Positions 13,603 through 25,811 of a DNA stretch of 64,000 bases are shown one piece after another. The DNA is taken from positions 1,178,001 through 1,242,000 of the forward strand of contig OY723246.1 of assembly GCA_963210315.1 (NCBI GenBank), given 5' to 3'. Both the position numbers and the translations under genes were made by a program. The notes under the pieces are model-generated. The model saw only the letters and a list, made by a program, of their open reading frames with translations. It had not been told where the DNA came from and searched no databases. Each line of letters begins with the position of its first letter. Position 1 is the first letter of the stretch. The DNA is from Rhynchopus euleeides (taxonomy: Eukaryota > Euglenozoa > Diplonemea > Diplonemida > Diplonemidae).

Positions 13603-14255
13603 GATATACATGTATTTTACATGTATATTTCATGCATTTACATGTATTTTACATGTATAATACTTGTCATGCAAGTATTATACATGTAAAATACTTGCAC
13701 GACAAGTAAAATCCATGTATAATACTTGCATGACAAGTAAAATACTTGCATGCAAGTAAAATACATGTATTTTACTTGCATGCAAGTATTTTACTTGTCA
13801 TGCAAGTATTTTACATGTATAATACTTGCATGACAAGTATTATACATGTAAAATACATGTAAATGCATGAAATATACATGTAAAATACATGTATATCAAG
13901 TAAAAATACATGTATAATAGTTGACATGCAAGTATTATACATGTATTTTTACTTGATATACATGGATTTTACATGTATATTTCAGGCATATACATGTATT
14001 ATACATGTATAATAGTTGACATGCAAGTATTATACATGTATAATACATGTAAAAATCGATATTTTTACATGTAAAATTTACAAGATCCCACCGTGTGATT
14101 GTATCGCTCCCCCCCCCCCCCTTCTATTGCCACCCTCTTGCACGACCCCCCTCTTCTCTCGCTCTCTCCCCACCCTCGCTCCCACCCAACTTCATACTTT
14201 TCTTCACATTTTTTTTCGGGGACCCTCTGCTGAACCTTGAAGCCACAAAGGCACC

Positions 14256-17200
14256 ATGGGTAGCGGCGGGCGCCATTCCCAGAGGGGACGGGAAGTGCAT
14301 GTCTGGGTGCGCAGCAACGAGCTGAAGCAGGGGCGCGAGATGCGCGTCACAGTCCCTTCTTCGGGATACGTCAACGACATCGCGTGCGCAGCGAGCCTGG
14401 TATTGACCTTTGGAGGGGGTCCCGCAACGCCAGACTGCCTCGCTGTCTGCAAGGAGAATTCCAGCGAGCCCCTGGATCCTCTTCAGGAGCTGGAGACCCT
14501 CGACCTCGACTGCGTCTTCATTGTGGCGGTGGCGAAGGAGAGGCTCGCAAAGCGCTGCATCTCTGCACCGTATTACACCACAACGTATGCTGCTGACGAC
14601 CGTGCCGACACAGACCAGCTTGACGTGGAGGTTGCTGATCTCTTTTCTGACTTGGGGCGTAACGGCGGCGGCGGAGGCACCCGCGGGAAGAACACCGAGA
14701 AGAACCGCAAGAAGAAGGAGAAGCGGCGGCGCCGGCGCAAGGAGGAGCAGGACCGCGGCGCCACATCGAACTGCGGGGACGGGGAGGGCGACATGGACAG
14801 CTCCGGGTCATCTCCGGTGGGCATCTGGGAAGGTGCGGACAGTGTGGTGGGGGCACCAGCCATGACCCCGCCTGCTCCTGCACACGTATCCCCGGTGTCG
14901 CCGTGCCCGGAGCTGACACAGCCCCGACCCCAGCCGCAGGTGGTGCAGGTGATTCCGCAGGCGCAGCAGCAGCAGGTGTACCAGCTGGCCCAGGTTGTCA
15001 ACATGGGTCTGCCACAGATGCGTGTTGTGCCGATGCAGGGCGTGCCGCAGCAGCAGCAGGCGTACCTTATCCCCATGGCGTGTGGTGTGCCGCCAGCCAC
15101 CCAGCCCGTGCAGATGATGTATTCGCCGTTCCAACGCGTGCAGGGGGGCGCGGCGCCCGTGGTGTCTGGGTTGCCGTCCAACGGTCCGCAGGTGGAGGCG
15201 GTGGAGTGCAGGCTGCCTGCGGACTCGGTTGGGGCTGCTGCAGCGGTGCCCGCAGCCCAGCCGGGCCCCTTGTACGCTGCGTACGTCGACCGGATTCCAC
15301 CGGACTCTCCGGACTCTCTGATCAGGAGCATCATTGATGAGTGCCTCAAGCCGCAGAACACCACGAAGGTGCAGTCCCTGGAAGTATGGCGTGGCTTTTT
15401 GGAGGGTTGATGGGAGGAGGGCAGGGTCAAAGGAAGGTTGTCAGTCAGGTTAGCAGTGTCGCAATTGTGTGGGTGGCAATGTTCTGAAAACGTGCTCTCG
15501 GTTGTGAATGGAAATGCCAGGGCTCGGCATCCAACCTTCGGCCCTACAAAGCTCTCTGTCTGGGGTGATCATGCTGCCCACTCTGCCTGGCTTCCCCGAC
15601 CCTGTCACACCCCCTCACACACGCAGGTCATCCGCAACCAGAAGACGAAGCACTGCCATGCCTTTGTGTTCCTGAGCCACCCACCTCCGAAGAAATTGAC
15701 TTCGGTATGGCATTGTCCATTTTATTTCACCTGGTTCGGTCTGGTTTTTTGGTGGGGTTGCGGGCCGGAAACCATTGGCACAACATGTAATTTTTCAGGG
15801 GAGTTTGCCGATCGCCACCGCACAAACGAAGATTTTTTACTGCAACAGGGCTCCTTTCAGTGGCAAGAGAAGAAGAGAGCAGGCCGCGGAGTTGCTTTGG
15901 TTTTTCCCGGATTTGGCCCACATACAACAGCCTTTCTTTTTCACATGACAAAAGCCTTTGCCACTGTGCAAGAGTTCGTGGCAGCACTTTGGGGGGCCAA
16001 ACGCTATCTGCCTTTGCCTTGTTGCTTTGACTGTGTGCACATTCACAGCAACCTTCCGGGTTTGACACACAAACACCGCCGTGTCTTTGTAAGGTGCCGC
16101 TTCAGCCGGGTCAGGCCAGCAACCTACCCCACCCCTGCTTCGGGACCCACACACCACCGCCACAGTTCCCCATCGGCTCCACTGGTGAGGCAATTCGCGT
16201 GCAGGCGTCTGACAAGCAGCGCTCGCTTCCAGTCGAGCCGTCACCTCGCAAGACGCTGCACATCCGGGTGTACGCCCAGCGCAAGGGGTGGTCGCAGGGC
16301 ATCATGCGGATGGTGTGGTCAGGCCTGGTGGCGATTCTGGAGGATATCGAACCTGGCATCAGTGACTGCATCCGCATCGTGGCACACGACAGGTCCCGCA
16401 AGAACCTCGAGGTATGGCTGGGCCCGCGGTCAGGGATGGGAGGGAGTTCAGTGCAGGGAGCAATGTCACGGCCCTGCATCGATTGACTGGTGTCTGTGTG
16501 GCGTGTTCCCCTTTGTGTTGCTGCAGAAGGATATGGGGTGGGCTGCCAGATCCTGCCATTGACGCACATGCCTGGGGTTTGAACTGGGTGGGGTCTGGAA
16601 GGAGACGGGGCGGGTGGTGTTTGGGTGAGCCCGGATATATTCTGGCTGCTGTGTTGACTGGGCACATTCGGGACTGGATCCACATCTGTAACCCCCACAG
16701 GTTCACAAAACGGTGTGCCTCAGTACATTTTTCATCGAGTGCGTGTCGATCGAGAGCGCAAAACTCCTGCGCAGTAAAGTGCACGATCGTTGTGCGTACG
16801 CGAGTGAAGGCGTGACATTCCTGGTCCAAAGCGACTTCACATTGAGCGAGAAGAAGCTCCATGACACCTGCCGCAAGACTCTTGCCGTGCAGAAACACTA
16901 TGCGTCGTCTGTGCGTTTTGCGAAGGATCTCATGTCCAACGGGTATGTCTGCTTGAGGGGAGTGGCAATCAGGGGATTAGGGCTTGCTGAACAAAACAGA
17001 TGTGTGTCAAATCGTCTTTGAAGAATCATCCCAGCATCTTTGAGCATTTCATTCGTGCCGTCTTGTCGAAGGATACCTTAGATACACATCACAATACAAT
17101 GCCATTGCAATCAGCTATTAGTTTGTTGCCCGCCTCTCCCTGTGACTTTTCCGATCCAGCAAGGCATGGGATCGTGTGTTATCTTTCTGACATCGCGTGT

Positions 17201-17526
17201 GCTACTCAGCATGACTAAACGTGAATCTCCTACTGCTTTGTAAACCTTCTTAGATCTGGACGCTTTCCATGATCACGGTGTATCGTAGAGGGAAGGGACG
17301 CCCCTGGGTTGGATAATAATATGGCCACCACGCCACCACACCACACGCTACACACAGGGGAGTGCGCTGCTGGCCTCACCGTGCCGAACCATTCTTTGAG
17401 TTTGGGGACGCGACAGACGACAGCGACGAACAGCCGTCGCCAAACAAAGCTGCCAAGGGTGCGAGGAGTTCCGCCAGCTCAGGCACGGAGGGCTCCAACG
17501 GGCCCACAGATTCTCCCGACGCTTGA
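14256..17526 (+). CDS. RRM-like RNA-binding protein, five exons
   Basis: Exons: 14256-15383, 15627-15704, 16106-16411 (16166 is an alternative start of this exon), 16701-16942, 17358-17526. All junctions keep phase and all four introns begin GTATGG or GTATGT and end in CAG. The product is about 640 residues. The start ATG has a good context (ACCATGG). Residues about 10-97 look like a beta-grasp/ubiquitin-like header ending in PLDPLQELETLDLDCVFIV. A basic tract (KKKEKRRRRRK) at about 150-165 could be a nuclear signal, and residues about 225-285 are Q/P/V-rich. An RRM-like fold spans exons 1-2, with RNP2-like LYAAYVDRI (about 337-345) and RNP1-like CHAFVFLS (about 386-393). A second RRM-like segment spans exons 3-4 and ends with FFIECVSIESAKLL. 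The C-terminus is acidic and serine-rich. The gene structure is confident; the RRM call is inference from pattern. Confidence 0.72.
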
Positions 17527-18040
17527 TGGCTGCCGCACCGCCGCGATGTGGCGCACGTTGTGCAGCTACCTCCTGCCGACATGAGCCGGTCGCACCGCTT
17601 CCCGCCACACCTCCCATACATTGCCACAACGTAGACTGAACATCTTCAGCATGTCTCTGGAAATGCTCAGGCGCAATCGTGTGAAAGGGTGGGCGGGGGG
17701 ACAGGTGGGGTGGAGACGACACGCCCTCATTCATTTTTTTGCCCCTACATAATCACATCCCTTCACACTTCCTCCCTTCACCCCCCCCCCCCCTCATTAC
17801 CCGTCTTCTTCTTCTCCCCCCCCCCCTTCGTAAGCTTTTGAACTGAGTTTGTTTCTGTTATGTGTTCGTCTTTCCTTCAGGCATTCCCCTTTCATTTTCA
17901 AAGCAAAAAGAAGCCTCAACCGCTTCTTCCACGACTGTTTGCAGCTCTTTCCGCCGGGCAGCACAGGAGTGGGCCAAGCCAGAGGTTTTTGCAGGGGAAG
18001 GGGTGTGTGTGTGTGGGGGGGGGGGGGGTGGTGGGTCATG
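17527..18040. other. 3' flank of the RRM-like gene
   Basis: Includes the likely 3' UTR and pyrimidine-rich tracts (17780-17828), then a G-run before the next fold-back element. No further exon is supported. Confidence 0.5.
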
Positions 18041-18336
18041 CACGGTGGGATCTTGTAAATTTTACATGTATAACTACAAGTATAATACATGTATTATACA
18101 TGTATAATACTTGCATGTCAACTATTATACATGTATAATACATGTATATGCCTGAAATATACATGTAAAATACATGTACCGTAAACGGAAATATTGTGGA
18201 CCGTAATAAAGGTGAACCGTACTATAGGTGGACCGTAAAAAAGATGGAACAAATGGGATTTTTCCGGAACTTGGAACATTTTTACGGTCCACCTATTTTA
18301 CGGTTGGGATCGTGGACTTGGCGGTTTTTTTTACGA

Positions 18337-18365
18337 GTTCCTTCGCGACGAAGTCGCGAAGGAAC
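18337..18365. repeat. 13-bp hairpin with GAA loop
   Basis: Arms GTTCCTTCGCGAC and GTCGCGAAGGAAC, loop GAA at 18350-18352. Same design as the GC hairpins at 2230, 24215 and 27741. Confidence 0.95.
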
Positions 18366-18554
18366 CAAGGAAATCGTACGGCTGAAGCTGCAGGATTAAC
18401 ACCACAGGGCCTCAGCACAGAGTGTGCACTCACCATCGTCCGGGAACTGTTCTCCCACAGTTACTGCAGGGTGTACTACACTAAAGGAGTACGATTTCCC
18501 TGAATTTTTCGGGCACTGATTCACGAATTTACATCTGGAGGGAGCCCGGTGGTC

Positions 18555-18640
18555 TCAGCTTCTGTCTGCGCGCCCTGCCGTACTGTGGCTGCTTTTGTGG
18601 GCTCGTGCAGCAGGTTCTACTTTTACTTCTACCGGAATGC
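18555..18640 (+). repeat. 85-bp dispersed repeat, copy 1
   Basis: Contains GCCCTGCCGTACTGTGGCTG and then CAGCAGGTTCTACTTTTACT. Related copies are at 24262-24345 (+) and 58700-58800 (-). No tRNA fold was recognised and its origin is unknown. Confidence 0.8.
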
Positions 18641-19842
18641 TCCTTGCATGGTACTACACTTCTCGAGGTGTGGTGGTGGGTGAGTCTCGAGGTGAGATCG
18701 TGCCTTTTCCACACGCAGGGAGGACTTGCTTCTCTTGCTGGTGTTGGTTGCGGTGGTGGAGGGAGGGTCCAAAGCTGGGAGGTCGGGAGGCCTACGTGTG
18801 GGTGTCTGCGGCGTGGAGGCCGCAGTCCGCGCCCCGCAACCCACCAGCCCGCGGGCGAAAAACGCATTGTCTTTTCCATATTCAGTCCCAATAAATGGTG
18901 GACCGTAAAAAAGATGGAACGTTTGGCCTTTTTTTGGGAACTTGGAACATTTTTACGGTCCACCCTTTTTCCGTTTACGGTATATCAAGTAAAAATACAT
19001 GTATAATACTTGCATGTCAACTATTATACATGTATTTTTACTTGATATACATGTATTTTACATGTATATTTCAGGCATTTACATGTATTTTACATGTATA
19101 ATACTTGTCATGCAAGTATTATACATGTAAAATACTTGCATGACAAGTAAAATACTTGCATGCAAGTAAAATACATGTATTTTACTTGCATGCAAGTATT
19201 TTACTTGTCATGCAAGTATTATACATGTATTTTACTTGTCATGCAAGTATTTTACATGTATAATACTTGCATGACAAGTATTATACATGTAAAATACATG
19301 TAAATGCCTGAAATATACATGTAAAATACATGTATATCAAGTAAAAATACAAGTATAATAGTTGACATGCAAGTATTATACTTGTATTTTTACTTGATAT
19401 ACATGTATTTTACATGTATATTTCAGGCATATACATGTATTATACATGTATAATAGTTGACATGCAAGTATTATACATGTATAATACATGTATATACTTG
19501 TAGTTATACATGTAAAATTTACAAGATCCCACCGTGTGGGCGGGGGGAGGGGGGCGGGCTGGGGGCGGTGGTCACCCACCCCGGTTCTTTTGAAACTTGC
19601 CTCCCACCCCCCCCCCCTCCCCTCTCCCCCTCCCCGTCCCACCCTCACTTCACACCCCCAACTCGACCCCACCCCCATACAACGAGGCGAGGGAAGAACT
19701 CACGCAGAGGCGCTGGCTGCAGGACAGGACGGTGCCATTTCCTTTCCTCAGGTTTGTGGCAAGGCAGGTCCTGTGAAAGTGGGAGGGGAGGAGGCTGTCA
19801 ATTTTCTGGGCGTTAGTCGTGGAGCTCCGTGTCGCTACTATA

Positions 19843-20014
19843 CACGGTGGACTCCCACACGTCAGGGTGCACCTTTTTGGGATATCGGAATATTGGGGGT
19901 CTGGCGAGGTCCGACCCCCGCTATCGGGGGTCGTCTGGGCACCAAAAATAGCAGGGCAGACTCCCGATAGCGGGGGTCCAGACCCCCGCTCCAGGGGGGT
20001 GGGAGTCCACCGTG
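19843..20014. mobile_element. 172-bp MITE with CACGGTGG ends
   Basis: Perfect 16-bp terminal inverted repeats CACGGTGGACTCCCAC and complement, flanked by TA on both sides (19841-19842, 20015-20016). The first eight bases match the fold-back elements' ends, suggesting one mobilising enzyme. The interior has GGGGGTC/GACCCCC inverted words. Confidence 0.85.
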
Positions 20015-20470
20015 TACGCGGTGCGCGAGCGCCCCCCCCCCCCCTGAGATGATATTATGAGTGGGAAGGTTGCCATGTAAAATGGCGTCAAAAAACCCCT
20101 GTAAAAAGCCTTGCAAAGGGAGGGCAAGCAAGGCCCCCTCCCCGATACCAGGCAGCCGCTTGTCATTTGGCATGCGCGATGTGAAAATGACAAGGTGGCA
20201 TTTTGTCGAACCATTTGTTTTTTGCATACACGTTAAGTGTTCTAAGAAACCAGACATAACCAGAAGACCAACATCATGTTCGTGCTAGCACTTTTCCCTT
20301 TTGTCATCACACCCGTGCGCCAAAAACAGGTTAGGCCTTATATTTGGCTGCGTTCAACGAAAAAAGACACTTCTTTCTGGAGTTTAGCTAGCACGATTCA
20401 GTTGGGCGATTCATTTGTCTGGTTTTTTTGTTAGTTCGGCGTCGCCAACTGGGGAAACTTTCTCCCTTTA

Positions 20471-20613
20471 GCTGGATCGTGCGTCCCCACTCACACCACT
20501 TCATCAGACTGGGGAGTGATGTACACAAAGAGTGGGGCCTGCGTTCACAACAAAACAACTTTCGGCAGTAAATTGGTTTGTTGTCTCGTTTTGCTGTCAC
20601 TTTACGATCCAGC
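20471..20613. mobile_element. GCTGGATC-ended MITE, copy 1
   Basis: Inverted ends GCTGGATCGT and ACGATCCAGC bracket 143 bp. The interior shares CACCACTTCATCAGACTGGG, AAAGAGTGGGGCCTG and TTTGTTG with the intronic copies at 34655-34821 and 51567-51725. A more decayed relative lies at 20815-21010. Confidence 0.85.
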
Positions 20614-23600
20614 GGGGGGCACATATAGTTTTTTTTGGCCTTGCTCGTGCGCCGTGTACAAAGTGATTGATGCTGCCAGAGCGCCATACTCTCTCCCCCC
20701 TCCTTCTCTCTCTCTTCCCACCCCCAAAAAAAAAGCAACTCTACGAAGAACAAAAATTGTGAAGAACGAATACTGTCAGTTTTTTCGTCTCAGTTCAGAG
20801 TGAGCCAATTGGGGAAATCAGTCTGTGCCCCCCCCCCTTTGTTTGCGGATATATTGCGACTTTCCACTTGTGCCACTTCATTACCTGAGGTGAGTGGTGT
20901 GCATCAACGAGTGAGGAGGGAGGGAGAATGCGTTTCGACGAACCAATAATAGGCAGTTATTCGGTTTGTTGTCGCGTTTTTTTCTTTGCTTTTGCTTCAC
21001 AATCTCGCGGGGAGAGGGGCGGGGGGGGGGGGGGGGCACAGACCGATTTTTCTCATAAAGCGCGCCTTTCCTTCCCATTGGCATGTTAGCTTGAAGTGTG
21101 GCAGCTCAGCAGAGCTGCTTAAACTAGGGTTGCTTGGGAAACCAGGTAAAGCCCGGTATTGGCATCGGGATTTGGCATTCCGGTGTCCCCCCACCCACCC
21201 ACCCACTCGCCCATCCCCCCTGGGAAAAGGTGTAACGTCTGATATTCCTCACACCTGACCTGATTCCACTGCGACAGGTCTTGTGTATGGTCCAAAGCAA
21301 CAGGCAGTGGTGGATTTGCCATCCCGATCCCTTGGCCAGATGGGCCGACAGCTGCCCAGCTTTTCGCCCGTCGGGTTTTGGGGGGTTGTGGGGACGAGGA
21401 TCCACCCCTGTACACATTCCCCATTTTTTTTTTGCCAAAAAATCGATAACATGGGCTACCGAATGGCCTCCTGACACAGCACCGCGAGGCAGTTGTTTCC
21501 TGTTTTGAAGGTCGCTTTTCTTCCCAAAAAGGGCGTCAACTTCTCTTCGAGTGGGGAGGACCTTGCGGTGTTTTGGTGAAATGATGCGGTGTTTGATATC
21601 GTTGTTTTCTATGTTTCGGGCCAACTCAAGTTTTTTTCCCGCCTTGCGGATTCCTTGCGAATGCTTCACACGTCTGGCGGGCCGGGAGATGGCCTATTCT
21701 GCGTTGAAAACCAGCATTCGTGCAGTCTCTTTTTTTTTTCTTGAGTTTCATTTGGCTTTTCATAGTTTCGAGTTCCGAAATCGAAACGTAGCGAGGCCAC
21801 GAATCAACGGCGGAAATTGTGCTGGCTGAAGCTTCATCTCCGATGTGGGATCCTCGCGAGTCCGTCACACATGCCTGGCAGGCTGTGCGGTGTCCTCCAT
21901 TTGAGATCTTCCGTCAGTTCCCTTCTCTCTTAAGATTCGCTTTGGGTTCACAGTTTTCCCCCCTCCCCGTCAGATTCGCTGACTCGTCCCTCCGCAGGAA
22001 ATCTCAAAGCCCTTGGCGAAAACTGCCCTTCACAACCATCAGTTGCGAGCCGCATATGCAGCTTGCCGCATGTCTGCTGGTCTGTTTGGTGAGAACTTCT
22101 TTAGCTGGCTGCGGAGTGAGTCGAACGCCCAATAGTGCATACACGCACACACCCCCTGTGCAGGCAACAGGATCACTCAGGCATGAATCAAACCCAGATG
22201 CCCCCACCCCCCCCTGCAACACGCTTCGATTATTTATCCTATTGTCGCCTCAATCAACCAGCGCGTCACGCGCTGGTTGCCAGCGGACCTTGCCACCTTT
22301 CAAGGGCAATGTTGGCTGAGCGGGCCGTCGCAGTTGCAGGGGAAGGCCATCGCGGGATTTTTTGTGCACCCCCCCCTCCCCACCCCACACCTTTATTTCC
22401 CCCCGATTCCCCCTGTCCCCCACGCTGCGTGTTCCATGCAGAAAGGCCTGTTTCCAAATTCTTCTGTTTTCTCCGTTTAAATTTTCTGACATCGGCCTGT
22501 TCCCCCCCCCCCCCCCCCGCGCGTTGGCGAGTTGGTCCGAATCCCAATGAGCAAAACACTTCCGAGTAATATCAGAGGTTCCTGCCTCTGTCGCAAGTTA
22601 TTCCAGCCGGATGTGTTGCGTGCCCGCCATAGAAAATAGTGGTCATGGATGCGCATACCGCTTTGTTTGGGACAAAATGGAGTTAGCTGGTGAGTGTTTC
22701 CCCCCTAACTTGGCGGGATTTGTCCGGCATTAATTTTGAGGGTATCCTCACAACTGACCCAAGCCGTATGGAAGCGGTTTTGATAGGGGTGTTTCCCTTG
22801 GTTGCACAAAAGAAACCAGGAAGATCGCTGGCAATCCTTTGTTGAATCCCTTGTTTTCGCAAATTTATGGTTTGGAGCAAACGTATGGACCTTCGCTCTG
22901 ACGTGAACGTCCTAATAAAATAGGCATCGCACTGACAGTTTGGCACAGAGGAAGGAAAGCTCCAACACGCAAAGAAGAAGAGAAAAGAAAAGTTTATGCG
23001 GAGTTGATTTAGTGGCAGGGAAGAACAATGGTGTGGGTAATACCATTCCGCAGCATGTTGCCAACGTTCAAAAATCAAAAGAAAGGTGGAACAGCAGGAA
23101 ACATAATCTCAGGAAGCTGCCGGCAGGGTCCTGGAACCTTTTCGGCCTCTTCTTTTGAACGACAACCTGCTGCATGCCATCAGGCCCTGTTCCGAAGTTG
23201 CTTTCAGATGCATGCAACCTTTTTCTCAGAATCTTTCAGGGCTCTCGCAGTTCGCCACGGGCGTGGCAAACGAGATGGCAAACTTCTGATTTCTAAAAAT
23301 GGTTATGGGGGGTAAAAAGTCTGCAGAATAACCACAGGCGCAGAGAGCGCCTGTGGTTAGTCTCTTATGATCTCCATACAAGTCGCAGCCTGCAACGGGC
23401 CACACACACACACACCTGTCTCTTTTGCAGTACAAAATTGCACCACAACAATGCAGCCGTGCAGTGCAGGATGGTGCTGACAGACTGGCCCATCATGGCA
23501 GTTCCTGAAGCGCATTCTGTTGCAGCTTTCGACAGCCCAGGGGGTGCATGTACCCATGGATGACAGCGATCTCGATGAGCGAGAAGGCTCGCATACCGTA

Positions 23601-24144
23601 AAGGGGAATTTATTGGTCCGGCAAATGTTTCAAAATGGAGGGCTGTTCCAACGATTTATCGTTCTAATGGACCATAGTTTTCCGTTTCTAGTCATTTTTG
23701 TCCTACTTTTATCCCTTTTCCGGTCTTCACCCGTGATCGAGGGATACGATATCCCTCATGAAGAGGTGGGCACAGGTCCCGTCACAGGGGGGTGAACAAA
23801 ACGTTCCGGACAATCCGAGTTGCCATCCCTGATGGATCATGCTGTTGAAGACGCCTTGCCTGTGAGAGGCTTGGAGATGGTCGTCTGGCTGCCGAAACTG
23901 CGATGTGCTGTGCGTTCCCATGAACTGGCGACAAAATCTGCTGCTGCATGCTGACGGATGCTGTACCACCACCTTTCCGAATTATGCCTTTGATTTCTGA
24001 ATACCCAGTGTGATATTTATTTTACCTTCGCAACGAATCGAGCCAAAAAGAGAACAGTAGCTCATCTGGGACGAAGTTCGTAATGAAGGCGGTAATCTTC
24101 CAAATCACACAGGGGATCTTATTCTATATTTTATTTATTCTGCC
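20614..24144. other. gene-poor spacer
   Basis: No coding region is supported. Contents: a decayed copy of the GCTGGATC MITE (20815-21010), homopolymer C/G runs (21020-21038, 22502-22519), a solo CCTTCGCTCTG motif at about 22890 and a hairpin (arms 23329-23341 and 23347-23359, TAACCACAGGCGC). The remainder is not recognised. Confidence 0.5.
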
Positions 24145-24214
24145 GTTGAGTCAGGGTATAAGATAGACTTTTTTTCTGGCGCTGTTTTCCGGTTTTTCTG
24201 GTTTTGAAAATTTT

Positions 24215-24239
24215 TCGCGCGCGCCTTCGGCGCGCGCGA
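24215..24239. repeat. GC hairpin with TTC loop
   Basis: Arms TCGCGCGCGCC and GGCGCGCGCGA around TTC. Confidence 0.95.
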
Positions 24240-24261
24240 CCCGCGCAAACCCTCCCAGAAT

Positions 24262-24345
24262 CTGAGAGGGCCCGGTGCCTGCGCGCGTCCTGCCGTACTG
24301 AGGCTGCTTGGTGGGGCAGGCGCAGCAGCTGCTTTGAAAGTTTGG
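24262..24345 (+). repeat. 85-bp dispersed repeat, copy 2
   Basis: Matches 18555-18640 and the complement of 58700-58800: CGCGTCCTGCCGTACTGAGG then GCTGCTTGGTGGGGC. It lies inside the hAT-like element. Confidence 0.8.
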
Positions 24346-24388
24346 ACTCTCGACCAAAAAACCGGTCTGGGTGCAATGTTTTTACGCA

Positions 24389-24443
24389 GGGGGGTCTGGG
24401 GGGCGGAGCCCCCCAGCCGCCGGAGGCCACGGTAGTGAACATC
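24389..24443 (+). repeat. 55-bp dispersed repeat, copy 1
   Basis: Starts GGGGGGTCTGGGGGGCGGAG and ends GGCCACGGTAGTGAACATC. It contains a hairpin (TGGGGGGC, loop GGA, GCCCCCCA). An inverted copy with one substitution is at 39075-39129 and a partial copy at about 28713-28751. Confidence 0.9.
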
Positions 24444-25136
24444 TGTTCCCTACAGTCTGGATTCGCTTGTAAGTAGGAAGGCTTCGCTGTATCGCAGCCC
24501 GGCCAGCAGGAGATCACTGGTCCTTGAGGATTCAACCTTCAGGGTGGAGGAGGACGGGGGAGTGACCACTCGTGACAGGTGTGCGTTGTGGGTGGAGTGG
24601 GTGCACGACAGAATGGCCAAAGGGTCCACGAGATCTCTGCACACATTCCGTTATCGAGGAGATGGGCACCTAGCTGTGACGACAGGCAACAAACAAATCT
24701 CATCTGTTAGTTGCCCCCAATAGGCTTGGCGACCTTCAAGACTGCTTGAAAGTCGTTCGTGTTCTCGTCTCAGCCCTCCAGACTGCAGTCTTAGACTCCC
24801 TCTTAGACATGGTGGCTGGAGTCCACCATGTGTGCACCTTCAAAACAGAAGAGACCTGCATGACGAGGGCATCACCACCCACCGGGCCACCCGCTAGGTC
24901 CATTTTTTCTTCTCCGCTTCTCTGCCTTCTTTGGACTATTTGAGCTCTGTGCGGATCACGATGGGGTCACTTTCTATTTTTTTATGGCGTTTTTTCTGAC
25001 TGTTTTACTGTCCCAAAGTCACAAAAAAACCGCCAAAAATGAGATCGACCTTTTTTTTTTTCCCAGAAAACCGGGAACCGGGAAACCCTGGTTTTGAAAA
25101 CCGGAAAACCAGACCTATCTTATCCCCTGGTTGAGT

Positions 25137-25811
25137 TTACTAATAAAACACAGCTATCATTGCCGGACCCCCCCCCCTACCCATTCACTTCAAATCTGTT
25201 CATCGCACACACATCCATGATGCGACCTTCCTCAAGCAGCCCCGGAAAAATACGAGGCGGCACACCACAGGCGGTCTGGCGGGAGACATTAACCCTCTCT
25301 TTCCATCCCCTGTGCCGCGCGTCCTTTTCATTGACCTGGTCAGCAGGCCTCTGTGATCACAGCTTCGGTCGGGTTGCGTGCGCAAACAATATGGCACACA
25401 AGGGCGCTGCCCTTGGCTAGATTCCCACCCCTGTCCCCGCCTATCCCATCCCGATTCCTTCATTTTGTTGTGTTCTGTCTGCAAAATGGGATGGGGCGAG
25501 TATTTATATTTTTTTGCAGATGCTTCGCGAACCGGGGTGTGATGCCGGGGATCACTGTCTTTTTTTTTGCTGCTGATTGCCATCCTCCTGACTGACAAAA
25601 CGTGGGAAGGCAGCAGTGTCTCCCATACGCATCGCAGGGAGTGTTGCGCATTGCATCTTTTTCGGCATATTAGAGGCCATTCACAGCCCCCCCACCGTCT
25701 GCACCATCTGCACCGACTGCACTCCACCCTCACGCCATCTTTTCACAGCAGGTCTCCTGTCAGTGATATAAAGATTCCGAGGGGAGGGGCACTTTGGGCA
25801 GCAAAGACAAC
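25137..25811. other. spacer without recognisable gene
   Basis: Only short unrelated ORFs. It ends with AAC (25809-25811), which is repeated after element C. Confidence 0.5.

Larger units (their letters stand above)
554..14095. mobile_element. TACATGTA fold-back element, copy 1, split by a 12.85-kb insertion
   Basis: The outer ends are exact inverted copies of CACGGTGGGATCTTG, followed by TAAATTTTACATG. Both ends are flanked by TG (552-553 and 14096-14097), a possible 2-bp target duplication. The body is an AT-rich mosaic of TACATGTA, CTTGCATG and GTATAATAC words that is largely self-complementary; around 13745-13790 it forms a long perfect palindrome. No coding capacity is seen. The left arm is 554-752 and the right arm 13603-14095. 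Comparison with copy 2 shows they are continuous once the insertion and its 3-bp duplication are removed. Confidence 0.85.
18179..18980. mobile_element. 802-bp TIR element with TA target duplication
   Basis: Perfect termini CCGTAAACGG and CCGTTTACGG are flanked by TA (18177-18178, 18981-18982). Removing the element and one TA restores the fold-back sequence acatgTAtatc. Near each end is a segment of about 67 bp that is itself a hairpin, with arms GGTGGACCGTAAAAA and TTTTTACGGTCCACC (18226-18293 and 18896-18964). It also contains a 13-bp GC hairpin with loop GAA (18337-18365) and a copy of an 85-bp dispersed repeat. The TA duplication suggests Tc1/mariner-type mobility; no transposase is encoded. 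Confidence 0.88.
18041..19536. mobile_element. TACATGTA fold-back element, copy 2
   Basis: Left end CACGGTGGGATCTTG at 18041 and the inverted copy ending at 19536, flanked by TG on both sides (18039-18040, 19537-19538). Without the nested 802-bp element it is about 690 bp of TACATGTA/CTTGCATG palindromic words. It is the reference for reconstructing copies 1 and 3. No ORF of note. Confidence 0.88.
24152..25129. mobile_element. non-autonomous hAT-like element, 978 bp
   Basis: Left end CAGGGTATAAGATAG, right end CTATCTTATCCCCTG (one mismatch), flanked by the identical 7-mer GTTGAGT at 24145-24151 and 25130-25136. CAGGG termini with a 7-8-bp duplication are typical of hAT. The interior holds a GC hairpin (24215-24239), copy 2 of the 85-bp repeat, the 55-bp repeat (24389-24443) and CCGGTTTTC-rich subterminal tracts. 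No transposase ORF. Confidence 0.85.

Noticed and set aside
14573-15430. 285-codon minus-strand ORF
   Set aside because: Antisense of exon 1 of the RRM-like gene; T/G/C-rich with no domain.
18555-18640. tRNA-derived SINE or tRNA gene
   Set aside because: No convincing A and B boxes or cloverleaf could be found by eye, so it was left as an unclassified dispersed repeat.
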